47,566 nt of DNA, from positions 218,148 to 265,713 of the forward strand of contig JAUJMV010000003.1 of the NCBI GenBank assembly GCA_030446685.1, read 5' to 3'. Below the pieces are notes generated by a model that ran no database searches, was not told the DNA's origin, and saw only the letters and a program-made list of their open reading frames with translations. The position numbers and the translations under genes are program-made. Each line of letters begins with the position of its first letter. Position 1 is the stretch's first letter. The stretch comes from Thermomicrobiales bacterium (GTDB taxonomy: Bacteria > Chloroflexota > Chloroflexia > Thermomicrobiales > CADCWN01). Positions 17,544-25,172 of this stretch are shown piece after piece.

Positions 17544-17560
17544 GGTATATACCATATACC
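17544..17560. promoter_or_regulatory. AT-rich palindrome GGTATAT-ACC-ATATACC
   Basis: Perfect seven-base arms around three bases, in otherwise about 70% GC sequence. It overlaps the predicted -10 box of the cytochrome b promoter, the position expected of a repressor or redox-regulator operator. Confidence 0.5.
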
Positions 17561-17581
17561 AGGGAACGGATCAGGCAGCAA
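17553..17581 (-). promoter_or_regulatory. Predicted promoter of the cytochrome b genes
   Basis: Read on the minus strand, TTGCTG (17576-17581), a 17-base spacer and TATATG (17553-17558) form a sigma70-like promoter about 140 bases before the TTG start of cytochrome b. It suggests the cytochrome genes have their own promoter apart from the oxidoreductase gene upstream. Confidence 0.4.
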
Positions 17582-17685
17582 CACCACCCCCGGCGGCGCC
17601 GCTGCCTGTCGCGGACTCGCTTGTCAAACTGCGCGCCCCGACCGCTGGATGCGCGGCCTGCGGCCTGCAAACCCGCGGCCGGCGG

Positions 17686-19563
17686 TTAGTAGGTCGTCCC
17701 GGCCATGCCGCCGACCAGCAACTGCCTGCCGGTGTCGCAGGTCTCGAAGTTCTTCATCGAGAGCGCGTTGGTCGGGCAGACGTTCTCGCAGATGCCGCAG
17801 CGGATGCAGAGTTCCTCGTCGAGCGCGAAGACGATGCCGGGGATCTCCTCACCGGGCACTGGCGCGGCGGCCACCAGCTCCTCCCAGGCCCCGCCGTAGG
17901 TCTCGGCAGCGCGCTCCTCCATGTGGCGGTCGCCGATCGTCTGGTGGATCGCCTGGACGTGGATGATGCCGTAGGGGCAGTACTCCACGCAGCGGTAGCA
18001 CTCGATGCAGAGGTTCGGGTCGATCTGGATGTTGATCTGGCACTGCAGGCAGCGCTTGGCCTCGTCGTCCCCCTGCTCCGGCGTGTAGCCGAGGTCGGTC
18101 TCGACCAGGAAGTCCTTGCGCAGCTCCGGCGCGATCGCCGGCATCCTCTGGCGCGGGATCTCGGTGTAGTCGGCGGCGCGGAAGAAGGGCTCGAGCGTCT
18201 TGATCTCGCCCTGCAGCTCCACCACCGCCTTGTCGATCGCCGTGGCGCACTCGCGCCCCTCGGCGATCGCCTCGATCACCGTGCGCGGGCCGTTGGCGAG
18301 GTCGCCGATCGTGTAGACGCCGGCGGCGGCGGTGCTGTGCGCCTTGCGGTTCTTGGCGGGGATCGTGTTGTTGCGGTTGACCCGCAGGCCGAGTTCCTCG
18401 CGCAACTCCTGCGGCAGCCAGTGCAGGTCCGGCGTCTGGGAGTAGGCCGGCACCACCAGGTCGCACTCGATCACGAACTCCGAGCCGGGGATCGGCACGG
18501 GCGAGCGGCGGCCGCTGGCGTCGGGCGCGCCCAGCTCGTTCTTCTGCATCACCGCGCCGCGCACCCGGCCGTGCTCGTCGCCGAGGACCTCGATGCAGGA
18601 GGTCAGGGTCATCACGTCGATGCCCTCCTCCTCCGCGCCCTCGATCTCCTCCTCGGTCGCGCCCATCTCGGCGATCGTGCGGCGGTAGGCCATGTAGACC
18701 TTCTCCGACCCGAGGCGCACCGACGAGCGGACGCAGTCGATCGCGGTGAAGCCGCCGCCGAGGACGACCACGCGCGGCGGCAGCTTGGTGTGCGGCTCCA
18801 GGTTGATCCGCTTCATGAAGAGCGAGCCGCCCTCGACCCCCTCCAGGTCCTCGCCGGGGACGCCCATCGGGTTCGGGATGATGCAGCCGACCGCCAGCAC
18901 CGTCGCCACATGGCCGTTCGCGCCGGGCAGCAGGTCGCGGATGTCGATCTGCTTGCCGACCTCGCAGTTCATGTGGAACCGGACGCCCATCTCCTCGAGG
19001 TCTTTCTGCATGTCGTAGACGTACTTGCGCGGCAGGCGGTAGGGGGGGATGCCGATGTAGAGCGCGCCGCCGACCGCGTGCAGCGCCTCGTAGACGTGGA
19101 CCTCGAAGCCGCGCGCGGCGAGGTCGTGCGCGCAGGCGAGGCCGGCCGGCCCCGCGCCGACGATCGCGACCTTGCCCTTCTCCTGCTTCGGTGGCGTCAG
19201 CTTCCACATGTTCGGGGCGACGCCGACCCGCCCGTTGTCGCGCATCATCTGCACCGGCCCGTAGGCCGGGGGGATGCTGTCGCGGTAGTCGGCCGCCACG
19301 CGCTTGAGGTCGCGGATGGCGATCGCCTTGCCGTCGATCTTCTTGCGGCGGCAGACCGTCTCGCAGGGGTGGGAGCAGACGCGCCCGAGCACATCCGGGA
19401 AGAGGTTCGAGCCGCAGTTCACCTCGTAGGACTCGCGGTAGCGGTGCTGCGCGATCAGCGAGATGTAGCGCGGGATGTCGGTCTTGGCCGGGCAGGCGAC
19501 CTGGCAGGGCACATTATTCTTATACCACTCCAGGTCCGGGGTCTGGACTCGCATGAAGCGCAT
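17686..19563 (-). CDS. FAD/NAD(P)-dependent iron-sulfur oxidoreductase (GltD-like) heading the bc operon
   Basis: A 625-residue protein. The N-terminal cysteine domain of GltD-type enzymes is present (Cys20, Cys24, CSHPCETVC at 63-71). The FAD site GAGPAG is at 136-141 and a second dinucleotide site GGGFTAID near 263. The C-terminal part (about 500-600) is a two-cluster ferredoxin with CIECYRCVEYCP and CIRCGICENVCP. A further CLQCQ cysteine pair precedes it. GGAGGAG lies before the ATG. Family members pass electrons from NAD(P)H through FAD to Fe-S clusters. Its place immediately upstream of cytochrome b suggests it feeds or draws electrons at the quinone pool with the bc complex, but that link is inferred from context. 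Confidence 0.85.
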   Translation of the reverse strand: MRFMRVQTPDLEWYKNNVPCQVACPAKTDIPRYISLIAQHRYRESYEVNCGSNLFPDVLGRVCSHPCETVCRRKKIDGKAIAIRDLKRVAADYRDSIPPAYGPVQMMRDNGRVGVAPNMWKLTPPKQEKGKVAIVGAGPAGLACAHDLAARGFEVHVYEALHAVGGALYIGIPPYRLPRKYVYDMQKDLEEMGVRFHMNCEVGKQIDIRDLLPGANGHVATVLAVGCIIPNPMGVPGEDLEGVEGGSLFMKRINLEPHTKLPPRVVVLGGGFTAIDCVRSSVRLGSEKVYMAYRRTIAEMGATEEEIEGAEEEGIDVMTLTSCIEVLGDEHGRVRGAVMQKNELGAPDASGRRSPVPIPGSEFVIECDLVVPAYSQTPDLHWLPQELREELGLRVNRNNTIPAKNRKAHSTAAAGVYTIGDLANGPRTVIEAIAEGRECATAIDKAVVELQGEIKTLEPFFRAADYTEIPRQRMPAIAPELRKDFLVETDLGYTPEQGDDEAKRCLQCQINIQIDPNLCIECYRCVEYCPYGIIHVQAIHQTIGDRHMEERAAETYGGAWEELVAAAPVPGEEIPGIVFALDEELCIRCGICENVCPTNALSMKNFETCDTGRQLLVGGMAGTTY

Positions 19564-19849
19564 CGGCGACTCCTCCAGCGGCGGGCGGGACCGTCACACC
19601 CCGCCAGCAGCGATCCTCAGAACTGGGCCAGAAGCTACCACACCAGGGGCGATCCCGGAAGTCCTCGCGGAGGACCCACTCCGGGGCCGGCGACTGCACG
19701 AAATCGGGTGTCCGAAGCGGATCCCGCCCGTCGGGCAACGGCGTTTTCGTTGCTACGGCGCGATAGATACTCTACTGCCATATTCTCCCATCAACCGCGT
19801 GGAGATTCAAGGGGGATTGTCGCCTCGTTCACAAATGCCCGCCCCGGCG

Positions 19850-20060
19850 GCACGGGCGCTGTCTCGCGCGCCTTCCAGAGTGGTCGGATAGAGCCGCACC
19901 AGCCCCGGAACGACGAGCGCCGCGCGCCCCGGCTGATCCTCCTGGTAGTAGGTGGTGGAATGTGGCCCCGGCCGGGATGGCGAAGCGCTCCCCTTCGGCA
20001 GCAGCCGGTCGATAACGGCGGGCGAGAACGCCGCCAGAAAGCTTACCCCAGCGCCTCGCG
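19850..20060 (-). pseudogene. Remnant of a Crp/Fnr-type regulator
   Basis: Minus-strand sequence reads SFLAAFSPAVIDRLLP, then in a neighbouring frame EGERFAIPAGATFHH, then back in the first frame YYQEDQPGRAALVVPGLVRL-YPTTLEG. This is the order of the N-terminal cyclic-nucleotide-binding-type domain of Crp/Fnr proteins (IPAG...F..GD.....LV.SG.VRL). Neither the rest of the domain nor the HTH follows. With two frame changes and no C-terminal half it is a leftover. The surrounding sequence between 19564 and 20190 holds no other gene. Confidence 0.4.
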
Positions 20061-20190
20061 CTCGCTTCGCATCGCCAGCCCCTCGCCGCTCGGTGTCCGC
20101 CCAATCCGGCGCGGCGATCTGGTTGAAAGCGGGAAAGCCCTTCTGGTACGATCCCCTCGCCGCCTCGGTCGGCATTGGTGGCCCATACTC

Positions 20191-20263
20191 GCCCGCGTAG
20201 CTCAGGGGACAGAGCATCCGCCTTCTAAGCGGACGGTCGCAGGTTCGAATCCTGCCGCGGGTA
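20191..20263 (+). tRNA. tRNA-Arg (anticodon UCU)
   Basis: A complete cloverleaf: acceptor arm GCCCGCG pairs with CGCGGGT (first pair G-U), discriminator A at 20263; D-arm region TAGCTCAGGGGACAGAGCA; anticodon stem TCCGC/GCGGA with loop CTTCTAA, anticodon TCT; T arm GCAGG-TTCGAAT-CCTGC. The CCA end is not encoded. It reads AGA (and AGG by wobble), rare codons in such GC-rich genomes. Confidence 0.95.
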
Positions 20264-20366
20264 CCCTCTTCGCGCCAGAACGCGGCGCAGGCGGCGACTT
20301 CAGGGCGGCCCAGCATCGGCGCGATGGCGTCCGCGCCTCCGGCCCTACAGCGGCGGATCGGGCTTC

Positions 20367-20567
20367 TCAGGCTGGCGGAGGGGCGACGATCAGCGATAGG
20401 ACCCACATCCCCAGATACAGCCCCATCAGGGCCGCGACCAGCCCGAGGGCGATCAGCCGCTTCTGATCGGCCCAGAGCAGCGCGCCCACGCCGAATTGCA
20501 GCAGCCCGAAGGCCGCGCCACCCAGCGCCAGATAGGTGACGATCAGGGTAATCGTCGGTACTTCCAT
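20367..20567 (-). CDS. Small two-helix membrane protein
   Basis: A 66-residue protein from ATG at 20567 with two hydrophobic helices (about 5-27 and 38-61), the second ending in a Pro-rich tail. The Shine-Dalgarno match is poor. No family is recognised. Its bias toward hydrophobic codons with clear helix breaks supports real coding. Confidence 0.5.
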   Translation of the reverse strand: MEVPTITLIVTYLALGGAAFGLLQFGVGALLWADQKRLIALGLVAALMGLYLGMWVLSLIVAPPPA

Positions 20568-20982
20568 GTGGCGATTATCCCGGCTACCGTACCCGCACCG
20601 CGCCCGCGTCTCCCTATTGTACCGGGAGGAAGCGCCGCCGGCCACACCCCGTCAGCCTACCGCCCGCCCCGCTATCACGAGGGGGAGGCGACGCCGCGCG
20701 GACGCGGCCGCGGTCCCTGCAAGCGCATCGGCCCTCGACGGTTACAGCGGCTTCCCGACGGACACTCACCCCTACAGGTCGTTGCCGGCGAATGCACCAT
20801 GGCGCGCTCTTGATCGCAGCGCCCGGATGGCGCGGGCGGCAGCGCGGCGACGGCAGGGCCACGTCCAAGGGACAGGGCAGGATGGCCGACGTGAACGGGA
20901 TCGGGAGGGTGAATGCCAGCAGTGCAAACCCCGATCAGAAGCCGTGGCGCCCCGCAAGTGTGCCGGCGAGGCGCGGGGGCGG
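20568..20982. other. Geneless stretch
   Basis: 415 bases between the small membrane gene and the methyltransferase, both on the minus strand. The only signal is a TACAAT (minus, 20616-20621) that could be the -10 box of the small membrane gene, without a good -35. No repeat or coding signature was seen. Confidence 0.5.
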
Positions 20983-21765
20983 TCAGGCCGCGGCGACCAC
21001 AAAGTGGAACCGGTTGCGCAGGTGGTAGCCGCCCGCGCTCGTCCGGAACGGCACCAGCGCCCCGGCGACCGTCCGGCGCACCGCCTCGTCCCCGACCCTG
21101 CGGGCGGCGGCCACGAACGGCCCCGCCGAGGTCATCCCGCGCACCGCCGTGTCCAGGTCGGGGAACGCGAAGGGGCAGTCCACCGTGCCGCCCGCCAGCG
21201 CGGCCAGGCCCGCCCGCTCCAGCAGCGCCTCGAGGCGCTCCGGCTCGGCGAGCGGGAGCGGCGGCCCGGCCCCCGGCGGCGGGGGCGGCAGGAACCGGCC
21301 CACGGCGGCCACGACCGCGGGGGCCTCGCAGTCCTCCGCGCGCCCCCAGACCAGCATCGCCACGCGCCCCCCCGCCCTGGCGACCCGCCCGGCCTGCCGC
21401 AGCGCGTTGACGGGATCGGCGGCGAACTGGAAGGCGTTGAAGCCGGTCACCACGTCGAAGTGGTCGTCGGGCCAGGGCAGCGCCTCCATCTCCCCGACAC
21501 GGAAATCGCCCCCCGGCGTGCGCCCGCGCGCGAGCGCCACCGACGCCTCGGCCGCGTCCAGGCCGGCCACCGCCGCGCCGCGCCGGGCGGCGAGCTGGGC
21601 CGCCAACCCCGGACCGCAGCCCACATCGAGGAGCCTGGTCCCCTGCCCGACCCCCGCCTCGGCGAAGACCGCCTCGAAGGCGGGGCGGAACAGCCCCTCC
21701 ACCAGCTCGGCGTAGTCGCGCGCTCGCGCGCCCCACAGCCCGCCCTGCCCCTGTGCCGTGCCCAT
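20983..21765 (-). CDS. Class I SAM-dependent methyltransferase
   Basis: A 260-residue enzyme. Motif I is LLDVGCGPGLAAQLA at about residues 43-57, the acidic motif II is VAGLDAAEASVALAR, and motif for the product loop is ALPWPDDHFDVVTGFNAFQF. It looks like a UbiE/COQ5-type small-molecule methyltransferase; the acceptor is unknown. GGGAGGAGG lies before the ATG. It ends a minus-strand series (glycosyltransferase, racemase homologue, DUF427 protein, methyltransferase) with a 205-base gap before it, so it may have its own promoter. Confidence 0.88.
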   Translation of the reverse strand: MGTAQGQGGLWGARARDYAELVEGLFRPAFEAVFAEAGVGQGTRLLDVGCGPGLAAQLAARRGAAVAGLDAAEASVALARGRTPGGDFRVGEMEALPWPDDHFDVVTGFNAFQFAADPVNALRQAGRVARAGGRVAMLVWGRAEDCEAPAVVAAVGRFLPPPPPGAGPPLPLAEPERLEALLERAGLAALAGGTVDCPFAFPDLDTAVRGMTSAGPFVAAARRVGDEAVRRTVAGALVPFRTSAGGYHLRNRFHFVVAAA

Positions 21766-21970
21766 CGCCGACCTCCTCCCTTTGCGCGTCCGTCGGCCAC
21801 GCCTCCTCCGTCCGGCCGCTCGCCGGGCCGCTCCCGCCGCACGACCTCCGCTGGCGGGCGCCACTCGCTTTCGGAGCCCAGTTTCGCCGGCGGCGGTCGC
21901 CACGCGCCCTTGGTTACGATCGGCGCGCCCGGCCACGGGCCGCGCGGGCGAGACCGGGGCGCCGGCTCAC

Positions 21971-22807
21971 TTAGCGCGAGGTCGCCCCGTCGTCGTCCTC
22001 GGACCAGGGGGTCCGGGGGCGCGGCTGGCGCTCGCCGTCGATGTAGAGATCGACCCGCTCGTTGAAGAAGCAGAGCAGGCCCCGGATCTTCGGGCATTCC
22101 GGGATCGGCTCGGCATAGCCCCACACCACATCGCGCGCGACCCGGTCCCCGATCTTCGCCGACCAGTACGACGCAATCCCCTTGTAGGGGCAGCGGCTCG
22201 TCGTGTCGCTCGGCTCCAGCAGATCCAGGCGGACGTCCTCCGGCGGGAGGTAGTAGCGGGTCGGCAGGCTCGTCTCGAAGAGCAGGGTGGGCCGGCGCGT
22301 CTCGGCCACGGTCTCGCCCGCGACCACGACCCGGACGTGGCGCGAACTCGGGATCGTGTCGACACGCTTGTAGGGGTCGCGCGCGTGGCAGAAGATCTCC
22401 TCCTCCTCCTCGTACCAGGCGTCCATCTGGTCCCAGGCGAAGGTGAGGTGCCCGGCCAGGGCGGCGCGGTCGGGCGGCGGGGCGAGGGGCATCGAGGCGG
22501 CGCGCTCGGCGACGCGATCGCCGACCCGCACCGTCCAGCGAGCGGTGTCGCCCTCCCGTGGGTCGGGCGCGGCGCGTTCGAGCAGGTCCACGCGCACGTC
22601 GTCCCGCGGGAAGTAGTAGGTGGGCAGCCCGAACGGGTCGTCGGCCTGGGGGCCCGGACCGTACTGCCGCAGCAGGAGCACGCGCTTGCTGTCGGCGACG
22701 GTCACGCCGCCGAACCGCACCCGGACCCAGCGCGGCGTCGGCTCCACCGCCGGGCCGCCGAGCAGGAAGTCATCGATCGGGCGTTGGGTGGTCTGGGATT
22801 CCGCCAT
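21971..22807 (-). CDS. DUF427 protein with two tandem domains
   Basis: A 278-residue soluble protein. Two DUF427 copies are visible: one with VRFGGVTVADSKRVLLL ... LPTYYFPRDDVRVDLLE, the second with VVVAGETVAETRRPTLLFE ... LPTRYYLPPEDVRLDLLE followed by CPYKGIASYWSAKIGD, the family's signature. DUF427 folds as a small barrel; the function is unknown. GGAGGAG precedes the ATG at 22807. It lies 43 bases after the racemase homologue and is surely in the same unit. Confidence 0.85.
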   Translation of the reverse strand: MAESQTTQRPIDDFLLGGPAVEPTPRWVRVRFGGVTVADSKRVLLLRQYGPGPQADDPFGLPTYYFPRDDVRVDLLERAAPDPREGDTARWTVRVGDRVAERAASMPLAPPPDRAALAGHLTFAWDQMDAWYEEEEEIFCHARDPYKRVDTIPSSRHVRVVVAGETVAETRRPTLLFETSLPTRYYLPPEDVRLDLLEPSDTTSRCPYKGIASYWSAKIGDRVARDVVWGYAEPIPECPKIRGLLCFFNERVDLYIDGERQPRPRTPWSEDDDGATSR

Positions 22808-22850
22808 TGTCTCCTCCGTCCGCTCCCTCCCGTCCGGGGCCATCCACCGG

Positions 22851-23606
22851 CTACCGCGCGAGGGCGGCGACCGCGCCGACCCCTCCCGGCTGGTCGGCCG
22901 CCGCGCCAGCCAGAGTTCCTCCCATGGCGTGTCGCACCGCGGCTTCCGCCAGCAGCGGCGCGGGGTCGAGCAGGTCCGGCGCGGTCGCCGCCGCGCCGAG
23001 GAGCAGCGGGATCTCGGTGCAGCCGAGGATGACGCCGTCCACCCGCCGGGCGCGGAGCGCGGCCACGGCGCCCTCGGCCGCGGCGCGCTCCGCCGCGCCC
23101 GCGCGCCCCTCCATCAGCCGGAAGATCGCGCCATCGAGGGGGGCGCGGTCCTCGGCGTCGAGCGTCTCGGCGGCGAGGCCGCGCTCGGTCAGCGGGCCGA
23201 GGTAGACCCCCGGCTCGCCGAGGCCGAGCACGCCGACCCGCCGCCAGCCGCGCGCGCGGATCGTGTCGAGCGCGACATCGATCATGCCGAGGAGCGGGCG
23301 CCCAGCCGCCCCCTCGATCGCCGCGCGCATCGCGTGCGCCCCGTTGCTGGTGACGACGAGGAAGTCGGCCAGCGTGCCGAGGGCTCGCGCGGCCTCCAGC
23401 AGCCCCTCGGATGGCCGGAGCGGCATGATTGGCAGGAAGTCGTCGCGCACCGCGACCGGCGGCTGGCGGAGATAGTAGACAACCATCGGGGGGTAGCCGG
23501 CGTTGCCGCGCGGCGGGATCAGTCGCTGGGCGGCGGCGTGGACGCGCGCCTCGAACGCCATCGTCGCCTGCGGGCCGATCCCGCCGAGCACGCCGATCGT
23601 CTTCAT
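22851..23606 (-). CDS. Aspartate/glutamate racemase family protein, first cysteine replaced
   Basis: A 251-residue protein beginning TIGVLGGIGPQATM, the hallmark of aspartate racemases. The family uses two cysteines as acid/base pair. The second is present at Cys196 in LGCTEIPLLL, but the first motif, normally xCNTAH, reads TSNGAH with Ser87. This predicts loss of classical two-base racemization, or a different lyase/isomerase reaction as in some homologues. GGAGGAG precedes the ATG. It is placed between a glycosyltransferase and a DUF427 gene, with gaps of 46 and 43 bases. Confidence 0.85.
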   Translation of the reverse strand: MKTIGVLGGIGPQATMAFEARVHAAAQRLIPPRGNAGYPPMVVYYLRQPPVAVRDDFLPIMPLRPSEGLLEAARALGTLADFLVVTSNGAHAMRAAIEGAAGRPLLGMIDVALDTIRARGWRRVGVLGLGEPGVYLGPLTERGLAAETLDAEDRAPLDGAIFRLMEGRAGAAERAAAEGAVAALRARRVDGVILGCTEIPLLLGAAATAPDLLDPAPLLAEAAVRHAMGGTLAGAAADQPGGVGAVAALAR

Positions 23607-23652
23607 TGCTCTCCTCCATCATCTATCTACAGCGGTGAGCGCACGCCTGGGA

Positions 23653-24831
23653 CTAGCGGCTGCGCGCCAGGGGCCGGACCTCGCGCGCCAGGTCGGCGAG
23701 GACGGCGTCGGCATCGGGCATCGCCGCGATCTCCGCCGCCAGCGCGTGGGCGCGCTCGCCGGAGCCCGGCTCGGCGAGGATCCGGCGGGTGGCGGCGCGA
23801 ATCACCTCCGGCGTGAGTTCGCCCGGCTGCAGCGCGGTCCCGGCGCCGGCCCCAGCGCAGGCGGCGGCGTTGAGGAACTGGTCGGCCCCCAGGGGGAGCA
23901 GCACCTGCGGTAGGCCGTGCGCCAGCGCCCCGAGGACCGTCCCGGAACCGGCGTGGGAGATCACCGCGTCGCAGCGCGGCAGCACCAGCGCCTGCGACAG
24001 GAACTGCTCGATCACTATTCCCTCACGCTGCGGGCCGAACCGCGCGGGGTCGCCCCCTGGGCCGGTGGTGACGATCAGGTTGACCGGCTCGTCGCGCAGG
24101 CCCGCGAGAATCGCCTCGAAGACGCCGGGGACCTCGTTGAACGCCGTCCCCAGCGTGACGTAGACGGTCCGGTCGTGCGGCAGGCGGTCGAGCTGGTCCG
24201 GCAGCCGCCCGCCCGCCGGCGGCTCGACCGGCCCCGGGCGGAGCGGCCGGATGTCCGTGACCGCCAACGCCCCCTCCGGCCGCAGCCCGCGCGGGTAGAT
24301 GTCGAGATAGGGCGCCGCCCACAGCGACTCCGCGGTGGCCCGGTCCAATCCCCACTCGGCGAACAGGTCCTCCACCGCACCGGCGCACAGGGCCGCGAGG
24401 CCCGCCGGCACCGGCACACCGAGCCCGTGGATCGCCCGCGCTGCCCCAGCGAGCGCGGCGGCGATCGGCGCCGCAAACTCGCAAGACTCGTGGACGATCA
24501 GATCGGGCGCCCAGTCACGGGCCAGCGCGACGAGCTCGGCCGCCCGCGTCCGCGCCGCGATCCCCACGAACGCGTGCGGGAGGTCGTAGCGCATCTGCTC
24601 GTCCGCGGGCAGCGCCTCCACCCCTGGGAACGCCGCCCGATACCTGGCGGCGATCTCCACCAGCGACAGACCCGTGGGCGCGGCGGCGAGTCCCAGCCGC
24701 TCGACCTCGGGGCAGAGGTCGGGCCCGGTCGCCACCAGGACCTCATGCCCCGCCCGCCGGCAGGCCCGCGCCAGCGGGATCAGCGGGAGCAGGTGTCCGT
24801 AGGCGGGGACACAACTGAACAATACGCGCAT
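23653..24831 (-). CDS. GT1-family (MGT/UGT-like) glycosyltransferase
   Basis: A 392-residue protein of the GT-B type. The N-terminus RVLFSCVPAYGHLLPLIPLA is the acceptor-domain start of macrolide and flavonoid-type glycosyltransferases. The C-terminal donor domain has VYVTLGTAFNE and SHAGSGTVLGALAHGLPQVLLPLGADQ, the UDP-sugar site with His and Asp-Gln. Its acceptor is probably a lipophilic small molecule. GGAGGAGAG precedes the ATG. It is the first gene of the minus-strand series and diverges from the giant-protein pair. Confidence 0.9.
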   Translation of the reverse strand: MRVLFSCVPAYGHLLPLIPLARACRRAGHEVLVATGPDLCPEVERLGLAAAPTGLSLVEIAARYRAAFPGVEALPADEQMRYDLPHAFVGIAARTRAAELVALARDWAPDLIVHESCEFAAPIAAALAGAARAIHGLGVPVPAGLAALCAGAVEDLFAEWGLDRATAESLWAAPYLDIYPRGLRPEGALAVTDIRPLRPGPVEPPAGGRLPDQLDRLPHDRTVYVTLGTAFNEVPGVFEAILAGLRDEPVNLIVTTGPGGDPARFGPQREGIVIEQFLSQALVLPRCDAVISHAGSGTVLGALAHGLPQVLLPLGADQFLNAAACAGAGAGTALQPGELTPEVIRAATRRILAEPGSGERAHALAAEIAAMPDADAVLADLAREVRPLARSR

Positions 24832-24984
24832 AGCACTCTCCTCCTCGAGCGTTGTCTCGATCGTGCGCCGATCGGTCTGATGGTGCGCGCCGATGGTGTC
24901 GGCGCGGGGATCGCCGCGCCCACTCGCCTCCGGCCCCGGCGCGCGTCGTGACGCACGGCGGCGTTCGGGGCGCCCGAGGGGACT

Positions 24985-25095
24985 GTAGCGGGCGGGGGTC
25001 TACAAAACGTCTACAGCGCGGATGGGGCTGCTTGTCCTGGACGACCCGCCGTCGCGGCGATGGTTGTAGACGTTTTGTAGACCCCCGCCCGCTAC
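24985..25095. repeat. 31-bp perfect inverted repeat with 49-base spacer
   Basis: Left arm 24985-25015 (begins GTAGCGGGCGGGGG, ends AAAACGTCTACA) and right arm 25065-25095 are exact reverse complements. The spacer has a GC-rich internal part with no gene. It lies between two divergent genes, 154 bases from the glycosyltransferase start and 78 from the giant protein start. It can fold as a 31-bp hairpin on either transcript, or be a MITE-like insertion. No target duplication is visible in the flanks. Confidence 0.85.
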
Positions 25096-25172
25096 GCTCG
25101 GTCCGCCGGCCTGGGCAAGCGCCGGCGCGGCGCGGTCGGCGCGCCGGGAACATCGCCGAGCGGGGAGATCGC

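Noticed and set aside
20191..20263. tRNA-Arg as an integration site for a genomic island
   Set aside because: No integrase and no repeat of the tRNA 3' end were found in the window.
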